Below are positions 1 through 9,557 of a DNA stretch of 14,760 bases, one piece after another. Origin of the DNA: Ophioceras dolichostomum (lineage: Eukaryota; Ascomycota; Sordariomycetes; Magnaporthales; Ophioceraceae); assembly GCA_003049485.1 (NCBI GenBank), contig PYST01000585.1:1-14760 (forward strand), given 5' to 3'. Positions within the stretch are counted from its first letter, which is position 1, and each line of letters begins with the position of its first letter. Under the pieces are notes generated by a model that did no database searches, was not told the DNA's origin, and was given only the letters and a program-made list of their open reading frames with translations. The position numbers were made by a program, and so were the translations under genes.

Positions 1-643
1 AGGTTGGGTTGGGTCGGGTTAGGTTTGGTGCAGGTTGGGATGGGTGCGCGTTGGGTTGTTGGCTTTTGAAGGGCGAGATTGTGAAGCTGTGATTACTAGG
101 AGGAAGGAGGCACAGAGGAGATGGGGTTTGATGATGATGGTTGAACATCAGTATTGCATTTCTTCTTTTCTTTTCGATGTCTTTTCGTACTGGGTTGGTG
201 CTGGATTAGCCCATATTTTCGCATTCAACACGCACAACAAACAGACTGTCTAGACTAAGAAAAAGAGAGCTTTTGTGCTGAAATAACCGCCCCTGATCAC
301 ACGCCCCCTCTCCCTCCTTTTTTCTACCCTGCATGACACCCCCCTCCCCCTTGCCCACCTGCCTATCATCCTTCGCAATGTATCGCTGCAGCGAGCCCAT
401 CTGAGGTCGTTATCGGGTTGAACTGTTGAAGATGATGATAAAGACCGGATCATTAGTGAGTGACTACGGGTAGAGGCGACAGTTGGATTTTTTTTTTTCC
501 TTTTTAAATTTTTTAAAAATTAGATAGGGAAGCGTACGCAATAAAGACGAGAAGCATACGATGCCCGTATGGCTTGGTGATGGATTACCTGGAATAAGGA
601 CAAAGAGAGATGAAGAGAGAGGGGAAAAAAAGGATCTCTTGGC
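1..643. other. Intergenic region with GGGTT-rich start
   Basis: No convincing gene is visible. The first ~60 bases are a degenerate G/T-rich tract with several GGTTGGG, GGGTTGG and GGGTTAGG variants. A homopolymer-rich stretch lies near 487-522, where runs of T are followed by short A/T runs. Small open frames here overlap on both strands and have no recognisable protein pattern. The right-hand part probably includes the 3' untranslated region of the minus-strand gene that ends at 644. Confidence 0.5.
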
Positions 644-1117
644 TCAGTGGCCACCGAGGTTTCCGGTCCCGAAAACGTAGCACTTCGAGTCGCAGAGGAC
701 CTCGACGTCCTTCCACTCCTGGTTGTCCTCGTCGCGTGGATCGAAGCAGAACGGGTCGTCGACGTCGACGAGGAATGTGATGCCCATCTCCCTCCACGGC
801 TGGCGAGCTGCGCGAAAGTTGGGGAAGCTGTTTCGGTCCACCGCGTCGAAGAGGTCGTTCAATTTTGCGGCATCGAAGGTGGTCTGCGTGGTGTAGCTGG
901 TGGATGGCTTGTGCTCGTGCTTGTGCTCGTGCTCGTCGGCAGCGTTTCGGGCATCGTCGATGTGCGCGAGAGCATTGGCAGGGCTGTCCGCGGCTGGCAG
1001 GAGGGCTGGACTGCTGCTGCTGTTGCTACTATTGCTGGCGCTGCTGGCGCTGCTGGTTCTTCTGCTGCTGGCTCCGCTGTCCCCGGATGAGTCCTCGATT
1101 GGTGAAGTTTGGGCCAT
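644..1117 (-). CDS. Hypothetical Ser-rich small protein
   Basis: This is an intronless frame of 157 aa, not assigned to a known family. Residues 10-36 are strongly Ser/Ala-rich and probably disordered. Residues 61-70 alternate His with Glu/Lys (DEHEHKHEHK), encoded by a hexamer-like DNA repeat. From about residue 71 on the sequence looks folded, with aromatic and acidic residues (NSFPNF, RQPWREMGITF, DVDDPFCFDP), and it ends in FGTGNLGGH. The composition change and the C-rich third codon positions suggest real coding rather than a shadow frame. I chose the ATG at 1117. An in-frame ATG at 1216 would add 33 residues that look less protein-like. The gene reads in the same direction as the oxygenase upstream of it, with about 480 bp between. 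Function unknown. Confidence 0.55.
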   Translation of the reverse strand: MAQTSPIEDSSGDSGASSRRTSSASSASNSSNSSSSPALLPAADSPANALAHIDDARNAADEHEHKHEHKPSTSYTTQTTFDAAKLNDLFDAVDRNSFPNFRAARQPWREMGITFLVDVDDPFCFDPRDEDNQEWKDVEVLCDSKCYVFGTGNLGGH

Positions 1118-1600
1118 TTGATAGCTGTGGCATAAGCTGTCTGCATTTGTTCGAATGGCTTGGTTGCAGTTTGGAGGGATATATGATTGGTGGTGGCGGG
1201 GTTGATGTTGGTACAACAGAACAGATCGGTGAGCTCGGAAGGACTCGCGAGAGCGGAGTTCTCCGACCGTGCCTCGGTTGGAGTTGGTTCCAGGTTGGTT
1301 CCAGGTCTAGTCAAACCGCAGAGGTCATCATTGAAAGGTCGTGGAAGACGGCGCCGTGGTAAGCCTGACGATAATCTGCTCTATGGGTTTCGTTGGTAAC
1401 GTGTAACTACTGGGTCCCTCATATCTACCTACCTAGGTAGGGCATTGACACTGCTAAATCCAATCTAATGTAGATGTACATGCACTGCGAGAATGACCTA
1501 GCGGTCGGCCATAGCCATCCTTTCTGTCTCCGAAGACCGCTATTCCACTGCACCCTTTGTTCGGTTACGGCACAGCTTGAGTCCAGCGGCCTCGACCCCA
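1118..1600. other. Spacer between two minus-strand genes
   Basis: This probably holds the promoter and leader of the small Ser-rich gene and the 3' end of the oxygenase gene. It contains one perfect 14-bp palindrome at 1428-1441. I found no gene and no clear TATA box. Confidence 0.4.
1428..1441. repeat. Palindromic motif CCTACCTAGGTAGG, copy 1
   Basis: The 14-bp sequence is its own reverse complement. It is the cleanest copy of a motif that recurs in this window near 5821-5861, 8519-8559, 9350-9435 and 10730-10749, always outside coding exons. Confidence 0.8.
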
Positions 1601-3079
1601 TTATTCTATTCTCGAGATAATGATGGACCGAGTCTCGATCGATTCTCGCGGAGGTGCGTTGGAACCCGCGAGAGGATTTTGGACAGAGACATGAGGACAA
1701 ACTAGATGGAATAAATGTGCAAGAGTGTAAGTGGCTGCATGGGAAATTGAGAAAAGGGGAGGAGGGCATGTGCCCTCGCAGTGGAAAAAGTCTCAAAGGG
1801 AGGGAGGTGCGAAACTTACACCGAGCTTGCGTCATAGGGTGTGTGTCATACATCAACATGACGATCAGCTCTTCCGGCGTCTGCTTAGAGGCCCAATACC
1901 ACCTCTGCTCGTTGTTGTACCGCAGCATGTAGACCTCGCCGACGAATAGGGGGTAAACCCTGTCACATGGAACCAAGTCCTTCGTCGAAACGGAGGAGCC
2001 ATCACACACCGCCAACGGGTTGTCGTCAAGGGCTGGTTGGTTCAGTGGTCGCCAGGTGCTGAGAAGAGAAAAGGAGGGGGCGAGGTCGGGGGGGTGGGCG
2101 ATGGCGTCAGCTTGAAAGAATGCAGGCTCAGCCACCACCAAACGAAAACCCGAAATGCCAGCTACGGTGTTCGGGGAAATTGAGAGCGAGCGGAAGGGAG
2201 AACGGAAGGGCGATCGATGAATGGAGCGAAGGGACAGGGATAAACGAGCCCGGACTTACTTGACTAGCCTGAATCTGAAGCCTTTTCTCAGGTACTTTTG
2301 CCTCATCTCGGGCGTCAAATAACGATGCACGATCACGGGTCCGCTATCGATTGTGCTATCTGGAGAGCGGCCGAATTCAGAGCTGCCATCAGCGCTGCTT
2401 CGCTGGCGGTGAATGCATGTAAACACAGGGTGGTAGAGCTACAGCCAGGTTACATACCGACTGTAGCGTTGGACATGAGGATACTCATCAGTATGCTGGC
2501 CAGAGGTCTTAGTGTGGCGGGGAGGAATCGGAGAGATTGTATGAAGTGCGTCGGAGGCTTCTCACCGTGGGCTCCAGTGGCCGGACCTTCGATGTGAAGC
2601 GGATTTTCGAACTGAAATGATGTGTAGTCCATCTTGATGTTCTTCCTTCTCTATTCCGCACATTCGACACAACGTTAGCTGGGCTCGTGGGCATGAACCT
2701 TGAGCTTGCGGCGATAGCGAGAATGTCTTTTTACCACGAAGTCGTAGGTGACAATCTGGACAGCTTCAGGGAACACCTCGGCCAGGTGCTGCTGGGTCTC
2801 GAGCTTGTACTTCTCGATGGTCTCCAAGTCGTGCCGCTCCAGGCAGCTGCTTTGATGTGGAGAGAGTGTGAAGCCGTGCTTCGCCAGCGTCGGCCCGCCG
2901 TCCTCCATCTCTCGCAGGTCTTTCACGACGAGAGCCTTCGCCTCATAGCTCGTGTTGGTGAGCTTGTGGGTCTCTGGGTTGATCGCGCCGCCCTTGACTG
3001 GGATGATCATGTATGGCTTCTCGACGCCGAATTTTGGGTTGTCCTCCAGGAAGACCACCGTGGTCGATAGGTCCGGCAT
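1601..3079 (-). CDS. CmcJ/AsaB-like Fe(II)/2OG-type oxygenase
   Basis: Five exons, complement of 1601-1701, 1820-2058, 2260-2359, 2566-2650 and 2699-3079, give 301 aa. All junctions are GT-AG and keep frame (phases 0, 1, 2, 1). The protein matches the fungal family annotated as 7-alpha-cephem-methoxylase P8 chain-like or AsaB-like hydroxylase/desaturase. It has FLEDNPKFGVEKPY near the start, then EGPATGAH, SGPVIVHRYL, VNTWRPLNQP, LAVCD, GEVYMLRYN, QRWYW, ARFCPHVS and finally PPRESIE. Members act as Fe(II)/2-oxoglutarate-type oxygenases in secondary metabolism. From family knowledge I infer His155, His272 and Arg287 as iron and co-substrate ligands. The usual H-x-D reads H-D in my splice model. 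No signal peptide or membrane segment is seen. The ATG at 3079 follows CACA, and a TATA-like box lies about 135 bp upstream. The substrate is unknown. The family call is firm, but the exon 2/3 junction is less so. Confidence 0.87.
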
Positions 3080-4015
3080 TGTGACGGAGGTTGGCCCCAG
3101 AGCTGCGCAAACGGCATTCCTCTGGAAGATTGCCTACCAACCTAACCCAGGTAGTTTGTAGTACTACGTACTTTACCCACCTTGGCTTGTGGCCCGAGAG
3201 GAATGGGACATTTTTATAAGGAGCATGCATTTACAAAATAACTTGATGCAGACGCGGCTCCGCCTCCGCACAGTAGGCACCATCTACTTCGACTGTATAC
3301 ACTCCTACTCCGAGCTTCCGCTTCCTTCCGTTCACATGCTTATTGCCCTTGGGTTTTCTAGGTCCCTACCACCTAAAAACAGGCCAGAGACCCCATTTCC
3401 CGATTCAAAATTCAAGGCAGGCTAGGCTGGACACTGCTGAAGGATTTCATGCATTGGCCTTAGTAGGGTACCGTCGGAGAGAGGTAGTCCAATCGGGATG
3501 TTGCTTCCTCTTCCAAACATCCATACACGGTAGGAGTCCGTCTACGCTATCGGCGCACACAGTCCTCTGATTACAATCCGATATTGCAAGGCCACCTGCC
3601 AACCACTTGATATGAGGCAGCAACTCATGGACGTCTGTGACAGTCCGAAACCGGCGTTATTGGACCGGCCAGTGTGTATGGAATTTGGCCGAAGTTGGAA
3701 GGATTGGTCAGGGACTGGTTGGCTGGCGCCTGGGCTTCACCGCTTTAATACCGTCGAGATGGTAGCGTCATGTTGCGACGGTGAAAGGGAAGAAGAGGAC
3801 ACAAAATGAAAGAAAAACAAGGCGAAGCATTTTGCCCAATATTGAGGGGGCGTAGTTCCCCGTTTGGAGCGAGCTGTCCCTCCATGGCTCGGCATACTTA
3901 AGACCGAAGGCATGTTTCAACGGCAGCCTCGCTCTCAAACTTCCCCACAGTCCCGCCGACGAAGCCGGCGTTTAGTAGATGTGGTGAAATGAGGACTCAA
4001 GTCTCTCGAGACCCA
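3080..4015. other. Upstream region of the oxygenase gene
   Basis: About 0.9 kb without a gene I can support. It holds the oxygenase promoter, with a minus-strand TATA-like box near 3211-3220. It also has loose CCTA/TAGG motifs around 3133-3175 and 3358-3376. The short frame at 3612-3809 (+) has no recognisable pattern. Confidence 0.4.
3211..3220 (-). promoter_or_regulatory. TATA-like box for the oxygenase gene
   Basis: The minus strand reads CTTATAAAAA here, about 135 bp before the ATG at 3079 and on the same strand. The distance suits a fungal core promoter with a ~100 bp leader. This is an inference from position and sequence only. Confidence 0.4.
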
Positions 4016-4507
4016 TCACGGGTATCCCTCGTCTGTCCTCTTTGCATCGTCAAGGACAGGGAAGTCGACTCGATGACCACTTGATCGTACCATGGTTGTC
4101 TCTCCTCTTGCAACAATAACAGCTCCGGGAAGAATACCATCACTCCTGTTCCACAACCCCCACCTCCGGAACGGAGCAACTTCAGCGGGAGGCCGTGGTG
4201 GAGAATCACGTGTGCTCTTCTGAATAACCTCACCTCTTGCCGGGTTAGTGTCGATGACGGTACACAGCAACGACTGGACACCGGAATGATGCTGCAGGAA
4301 GCCAATCACTTGGTGGGTGATGTAGATGCCTACTACGTCCACAGCGACAGGCCTCCAGCTGGGAGTTCGGAAGGGATATACCGAGTCCCGAGCCGCAAGC
4401 CTCCCGTTGAGCCTGACCCTCAAAGATAAGGGAATGTTGGCACAAGTACTTTCCTGAGGGATGATACACCTGTACATCTTGACTGTCTCAAGTCTACCGG
4501 CTCCCAT
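4016..4507 (-). CDS. Doubtful hypothetical ORF
   Basis: This is an open frame of 163 aa from the ATG at 4507, which is preceded by AGAACA and an upstream pyrimidine-rich run, to the stop at 4016. The first ~95 residues look protein-like, with hydrophobic and charged residues mixed (VAVDVVGIYITHQVIGFLQ). The rest is rich in Arg and Pro and looks less natural. A GTGAGGT site on the minus strand near 4230 could be a splice donor, so the 3' half may be an unrecognised intron. No family was recognised. It could be a real lineage-specific gene, a decayed gene or chance. Confidence 0.28.
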   Translation of the reverse strand: MGAGRLETVKMYRCIIPQESTCANIPLSLRVRLNGRLAARDSVYPFRTPSWRPVAVDVVGIYITHQVIGFLQHHSGVQSLLCTVIDTNPARGEVIQKSTRDSPPRPPAEVAPFRRWGLWNRSDGILPGAVIVARGETTMVRSSGHRVDFPVLDDAKRTDEGYP

Positions 4508-5006
4508 TGTTCTGGAAACGGGAGGCCAAGACAAAAAAAAAGGTACAACAAAGGGAGGGATGTTAGGGCAGTTGGGGTTTGAAGCCTATCACTGGCAAAG
4601 CTGTGCGTGCATGGAAAAGTTGTCCATTCTGGACACATGATGACTATGGCCAGCATACACGATGCCGTGAAGGTACTACTGTTATACTGAGCAGGCTTGT
4701 TGGGCCAGATCAGTCATGTAGTGTTGGCTCATGGGATGATACAATTTGGCATGGTGTCACTAGGCAATGTGCCATGGAGTGTTACGGCAGATACATCTCC
4801 CACATGTATAAAAACTTGTGGTACTGTCTTCTGAATGTATGTGGCATGCAAGAGCGTGCATCACATATACCGATTTGAGGACGAGTCCCCACACACCGGG
4901 TTACCGTAACGGAGAACGAGTGTCTGCCCAAGCCTCCGTTTTCTGTGAGCCTTATCTTTACACACCCTTCCCAAGAACACTTAAAAGCATTGGCCCCACC
5001 TCACAA
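4508..5006. other. NLR1 promoter and leader region
   Basis: The region holds a TATA-like box at 4807-4814 and a probable leader to the NLR1 start. Two ATGs near 4835 and 4839 precede the chosen start. The first opens a 24-codon upstream frame ending at 4909. The second is in frame with NLR1. I see no other gene. Confidence 0.4.
4807..4814 (+). promoter_or_regulatory. TATA-like box for NLR1
   Basis: The sequence TATAAAAA lies 193 bp before the chosen ATG at 5007. It would put transcription start at about 4835-4845, on top of the two upstream ATGs. This is inferred from sequence and spacing. Confidence 0.4.
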
Positions 5007-8000
5007 ATGAATGATCTCCTCGATCTGGCGATGGTTCTTCTAGCTCTCCAGGCCCAGATGGGCGCGACAGCCGCCATGGCAGCCGCCGAACCAGAGCATC
5101 GGCCACCTTTGGGCCTCCTCCAAGAGGAGCATTTCCTTTCGCTCCGCGCTAGATGGAAGGATGCCGTTGAGCGATGGAAGCGCCGCCTGGTCACGAATAA
5201 TTGGTCGGACGACCCTAACGCCATCGTCATCGACAAGTTCAAGTCATATAAAGACCTGTTAGATGATCTCAAAGCGAAGCGTAAGTCGTTGATACCCAGC
5301 GGCTTTGTCGAGAGGGTGAAGCCAGCTTTGGCGACAATCCAGCGTCTTTTACCTATGCTCGAGGAGACCATCGCGGCACCGAAAGGCACGCCAGAGTCCA
5401 CGTTGGTGTGGGCTGTACTCCAAAAGGGGCTGGATGTACGTACTTCCCATCACTTCTGCAGCCCGGAGTCATCGCGTGCTCACATAATGCTGAACGAAAA
5501 AAAATGTAACTACAGGCAGCCACTATTGTGTCCGGCGACACAAGATGTGAGATTCTCAGAACTATCGAGGAGCTCGACAGCCAGCTGAGGCGATTCGACC
5601 AGCTCTCGAGTGATTTCATGAAATTTTACGCCAAAGACGCGGAAATTGGTAGGGAGATCGCCGAAGCCTTGGTGGACATGTTCGAGGCGATCATCAATTT
5701 CTGGCACGAGACGGTCATAGCCATCGAGGACCGGAGAGGTGAGTTGTGGGCGACAGATGCCTAATGATAATCTGAGCATGAGTCTCTCCCAAGATGATAG
5801 CCCCGGCCGCATCCCACATATCTACCAAGGTACCCTGGTGCCTACCTTAGGTATCTCAATATACTGACGCGTCGTGCTAACAACCATCCATTTGCAAATA
5901 CAGGAAGCGCCTGGCCGTCCTTGAACGAAACGACCCAAGATGCAATCAAAGCAGTGACAGACGCTGTTGAGGGGGTCCAGAAGTTCTGGGACCCGCTCGC
6001 GAAAGTGGCGAGGCAGCGTTCTGAACAAGTCAATGAGGAGATCAATGCCGATCCAGGAGATGTCGACCGGGCCATTTTCCCCTGCGACAACATCCCCTCC
6101 TACGAAGTCTTCCGCGGGCGGGAGGAGTACATCAAGCGTATCCAAGAGCACCTTAACTCGGCCGAGATGCAGGAAGTTTTGAGATCGTTCTCGATCTACG
6201 GCCTCCCAGGCATTGGGAAGTCATCAGTCGCCCTCCGCTTTGCCCATCTGTGCAAGGAGTCCAAGGCGTATCATGCCATTTTCTGGATCAAGGGCAAAAC
6301 AGAAATGTCGTGCAGACAAAGCTTCAGCGAGATTGCCAGAGACCTCGGCCTAGTCCGTCGGAAAGGCGCCCCTGATTACGATGCGAGCGTAGGCGAGGTT
6401 ATGGCCTGGCTTCGCAAGACCAGTAAGTCTGATGATGGTGGCTCATGCTGGCTTTTACCTCCTCAGGCGGAGCGCGTCATTTCCTCCATCGCACGTAAGA
6501 TACAGAAATATGCTGACGATCTACCTGTCCGTGCTAGAGCATTCATGGCTCCTTATATACGATGACTTCGAAGACGAAATGATTCTGACCCGGTATCTCC
6601 CTCCACACGACGTGCCTGGCGCCATTATGGTGACAACCCGTCCCCGCCATGTGGCTTCCAAGGTGGGAGGCCGCTCCCGGTTTCTAGAGGTTCTGCCGCT
6701 CAACGATACGGACTCCATGGCTCTCTTCGATGACTTCGGAAAACTGTACCGTCGAGAGAGCGCCATGTCCTTCGACGCGAATCCGTTCGACCCTGCACCC
6801 TGTGGCGATACGCACGGTGGTGCCGCAGGCAGCGAGGATATCAAGCGTCTCATGGACCTCCTGGGTGGCCACCCTTTAGGGATCGAGCATATTGCGGCAT
6901 ACATCACGAACAAACGCCTCTTTATCTCGGAGTTCTTGCACAAATACAGCAAAGTCGCAGCGGCGATCCACAAAGACGCCAACACCACCAGCAAGGCCCA
7001 GCACACGATCTACACGTTATGGAAAGTGCCTCTCGACCAGATCCGGGACTCCAGTCCCAATGCACTTTGCCTCCTCCATCTCGTTGTGATGCTTTCGCCT
7101 ACAAGCATACCGTTGGATCTGTTCCGCCTCGAGGACGCGCCGGATTGGTCTCTTGAGGAGCATCTCGCAGAGTTCGATAAGATACTCGATGACCCCGATA
7201 CGTAAGTGCGAGTTTCCCGACATCTTCCCAACTCCGACACATTTCCGACACCTTTCCGACACCTGTATATCCTCGTACGTAGCAAAAGAAAGTACATATA
7301 CTTACCAGTGGTATTGCCATCAGTCTTGAGGAGGCGGTGAACCAGCTCCAGGCCGTAGCCCTAGTGGGGACGTCAAACGACACGATATCCCTGCATCGGC
7401 TCCTGCACCACTCCATCTACCTGGATCTGACCCAGAACTCCCGCCAGAAGGCATTCGATGTAGCCGCGAAGCTCCTGAATCACGCATTCCCCAAGCAGTC
7501 CGCGGTCGAGTTCATAGCCAACGACTGGCCCGCCTGCAGGCAGTACATCGTACACGCCCAGAGCCTCGCCGCGGTCTTCACGCGGGAGTCCAAGAAGACG
7601 AAGAAGAGGCTGCTCACCTCGAGCGACCTGCAGGAGCTCATGACAAACAGCGCCTGGTACCTGTACGAGATCGGCGAGTACCAGGACGCGCACGAGCTGG
7701 TGCAGAAGGCGCTCCCGATGTGCCCGCTGGCGGACCGGCAGAGCTCGTTGCACTATGCCCACCTCTGCAACACGGCGGGCGTAGTCTACTTCGAGTGGAA
7801 CGACCTCGCCACCAGCGAGAAGGTCCACCGCGAGAGCCTGCAGATCCGTACGAGGCTGCTGCCGAGGGACCATATCCTCGTCTACGGCAGCCGCATGAAC
7901 CTCGGACAGGTATTCAGTGCCCGCGGGAATCTCGACGAGGCGGAGGCTGAGTTCGACGAGTGCGACGCCATTATACGCCGGTCAGGGGCTAAAAGGACGC

Positions 8001-9296
8001 CACAGAGCGTGGGGTTGACGAAAATGATCTTGGGCCGCACGAAATTCCTCAAAAAGGAGTTCGGCGAGGCTAGACGCCTATTTGATGAGAGCCGGAGGAT
8101 CCTCGTCGGGGCGTTCGGCGGGGACTCGATCCTCCTCGCGTAGTAAGCCACCTAACCTGTCCCTGTCTACGCTTTACACAACTCCCCCCATCACTGCCGT
8201 CCCGATTGCTACCCCCGATGACCGCAAGCCAGACTTGGGCTGATGGTGCCGACTAACTGACTGGGTAACTGACTGACTGGACTGTAAACAAAATTTCTTA
8301 GCCTGATGCTCTGCTACGGAAACCTGGAGATGTCGGAATGCGACATTGTCAAGGCCCAGGATGCGTACCAGAAGGGCCTGAGGATGACGATAGACCTGAC
8401 ACCAAAACACGGCTTGGTGGCCGCGTTTCACTACAAGCTGGGCAACATCCAAAAAATCCACGGAAACCATGTCCAATGCCTGTAAGTGTCCTCTACCTTA
8501 CCAACCTCGGTGCCCGGGGAGGTACTTACCTAACTAAGTACCTGGTACCTACCTGCCTGTGCATGGTGATGATCTTCTTGGACGCCACCCCACTCACATC
8601 GATCAGCGCGCTCTTCATATGGCTTCATATGGCTATCGTCACAGAAGCCCGAACCTTCTCCTTCTCTCAAGAACTAACTAACTTCACCACCAAAACAAAA
8701 ACAGAGCACACTGTGAGAACGGCCTAGCCATCGCCAACCTCCGCAAGGTCCACGGAGACCGAGCCCGGGTTCTTTACCTCAAGTCCGAGTGCCTCAGGAG
8801 CATGCGATGGTCGTCGTCATCAACATCGCAGCCGCCGCTGCAGCCGCAGTCTCAGTCGCCCACAGCCGCCAGCAGTAGTAGTAGTAGCAGCCGAGACGAC
8901 GTCGTGGCCAGCAACAAAGCAGAGGCTGCTGCTGCGCTGGTGGTTGAGGAGGCGGCCGCCGAAGCTGCAGAAGCATCACCAGCGCCAGAAGAAGAGGCGG
9001 CGGCGGCGGCGGCTGCGGCGTCGGTGACTGCCGCAAACGCGTCAGAGGAGCAGCAGCAGAAACACCGTGAAGATGCTGCAAAGGGATGCGACGGGGAGGA
9101 AGGTGACGACCACGCCGACCACGCCGGCCTCGCCGAGGATCCGGACGAGGTGCGCAAGGAAGCCGAGAGGGAGAAGCAGGAACAGCTGAAGATACAGGGT
9201 GAGGACTCTCTCACGCAACAGCAGGAGCTGCAGCGGGGGCGGAACATCACGGACCAGGAGGTTTACGACAGCCTCGTCTGTGCGTATAACAGGTAG
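5007..9296 (+). CDS. STAND/NLR protein with NB-ARC-like NTPase and TPRs (NLR1)
   Basis: Seven exons: 5007-5435, 5516-5738, 5904-6422, 6538-7201, 7324-8142, 8302-8481 and 8705-9296. They give 1141 aa with consistent frame at every GT-AG junction. Residues 1-217 are mostly helical and may be a Goodbye/DUF7708-like NLR N-terminal domain, a weak call. VFRGREEYIKRI leads into the NTPase. Walker A is GLPGIGKS at 317-324 and Walker B is WLLIYDD at 394-400. IMVTTRP follows, then a GLPL-type GGHPLG at 500-505. LHRLLHHS near 636 is the usual link to the repeats. Residues ~660-960 carry TPR-like helical pairs (NSAWYLYEIGEYQDAHELVQKA). A Ser/Ala/Glu-rich tract fills about 978-1085, then a charged coil. 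The end, VYDSLVCAYNR plus stop, resembles ends I recall from related proteins. Fungal NLRs act as cytoplasmic sensors that oligomerise and trigger an N-terminal effector. An in-frame ATG at 4839 would add 56 unconvincing residues. Confidence 0.9.
5821..5861. repeat. Palindromic CCTA/TAGG motif in NLR1 intron 2
   Basis: A diverged copy of the CCTACCTAGGTAGG-type element, containing GGTACC and CCTTAGG cores. It lies wholly inside the 165-bp intron 5739-5903. Confidence 0.55.
7230..7262 (+). repeat. Three 11-bp tandem units in NLR1 intron 4
   Basis: Three near-identical 11-mers ending in TCCGACAC follow each other (7230-7240, 7241-7251, 7252-7262). A more diverged CCCGACAT unit precedes them. 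They lie inside the intron 7202-7323. Confidence 0.75.
8519..8559. repeat. Palindromic CCTA/TAGG motif in NLR1 intron 6
   Basis: A cluster of GGTACTTACC, ACTAAGTACC and GGTACCTACC lies inside the 223-bp intron 8482-8704, the longest intron of the gene. It resembles the dispersed palindrome seen elsewhere in the window. Confidence 0.6.
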
Positions 9297-9301
9297 CTTG
9301 T

Positions 9302-9557
9302 GTGGTCCTGTAGGGTTGGTATCTGCCCTGGTTAGGTTCATCAAGCCTCTGAGGTATATACCTACGTAGGTAGGTGCCTGCGTTTGGTAGGTCCCTTAAA
9401 TAGGTACCTAGGTAGGTAGGTACCCCGAGGCACCTAGGGCGGGAGGGAATGGAAAGGAGGTAGCGGATGGATGGACATACATCACAGAATGGCTTCTTTT
9501 TTATTGGTTTTTTTATTGGGGTTTAGATTGGTTGGTTGGGATACCCTACAGGACCAC
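9302..9557. repeat. 256-bp segment bounded by 15-bp inverted repeats
   Basis: GTGGTCCTGTAGGGT at 9302-9316 is the exact reverse complement of 9543-9557. The enclosed DNA holds several CCTA/TAGG palindromes and GGTGCCT/AGGCACC inverted pairs, and no coding frame. It begins five bases after the NLR1 stop. No clear target-site duplication flanks it. It may be a MITE-like remnant or a transcript-end hairpin. Confidence 0.5.
9350..9435. repeat. Cluster of CCTACGTAGG / GGTACCTAGGTAGG palindromes
   Basis: The densest copy of the dispersed motif. It holds a CCTACGTAGG palindrome at 9361-9370, then a 22-bp near-palindrome at 9403-9424 starting and ending in GGTACC, then CCTAGG. It sits inside the inverted-repeat segment. 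Confidence 0.75.

Noticed and set aside
647..1362. Long plus-strand frames opposite the small Ser-rich gene
   Set aside because: They are Leu-, Val- or Cys-repetitive mirror translations of the Ser/Ala and His/Lys tracts. The minus-strand frame has the natural composition and a compact folded-looking C-terminus.
2687..3070. Plus-strand frame of ~127 codons over the oxygenase exon 1
   Set aside because: It is the mirror of a well-matched CmcJ/AsaB-like exon and shows no family pattern of its own.
3612..3809. Small plus-strand frame of 65 codons
   Set aside because: No family pattern, no promoter or splice context, and a length expected by chance at this GC content.
8802..9296. Separate gene starting at the ATG at 8802
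   Set aside because: The frame is the last exon of NLR1. The preceding bases from 8705 read on from the TPR region through a good splice junction.
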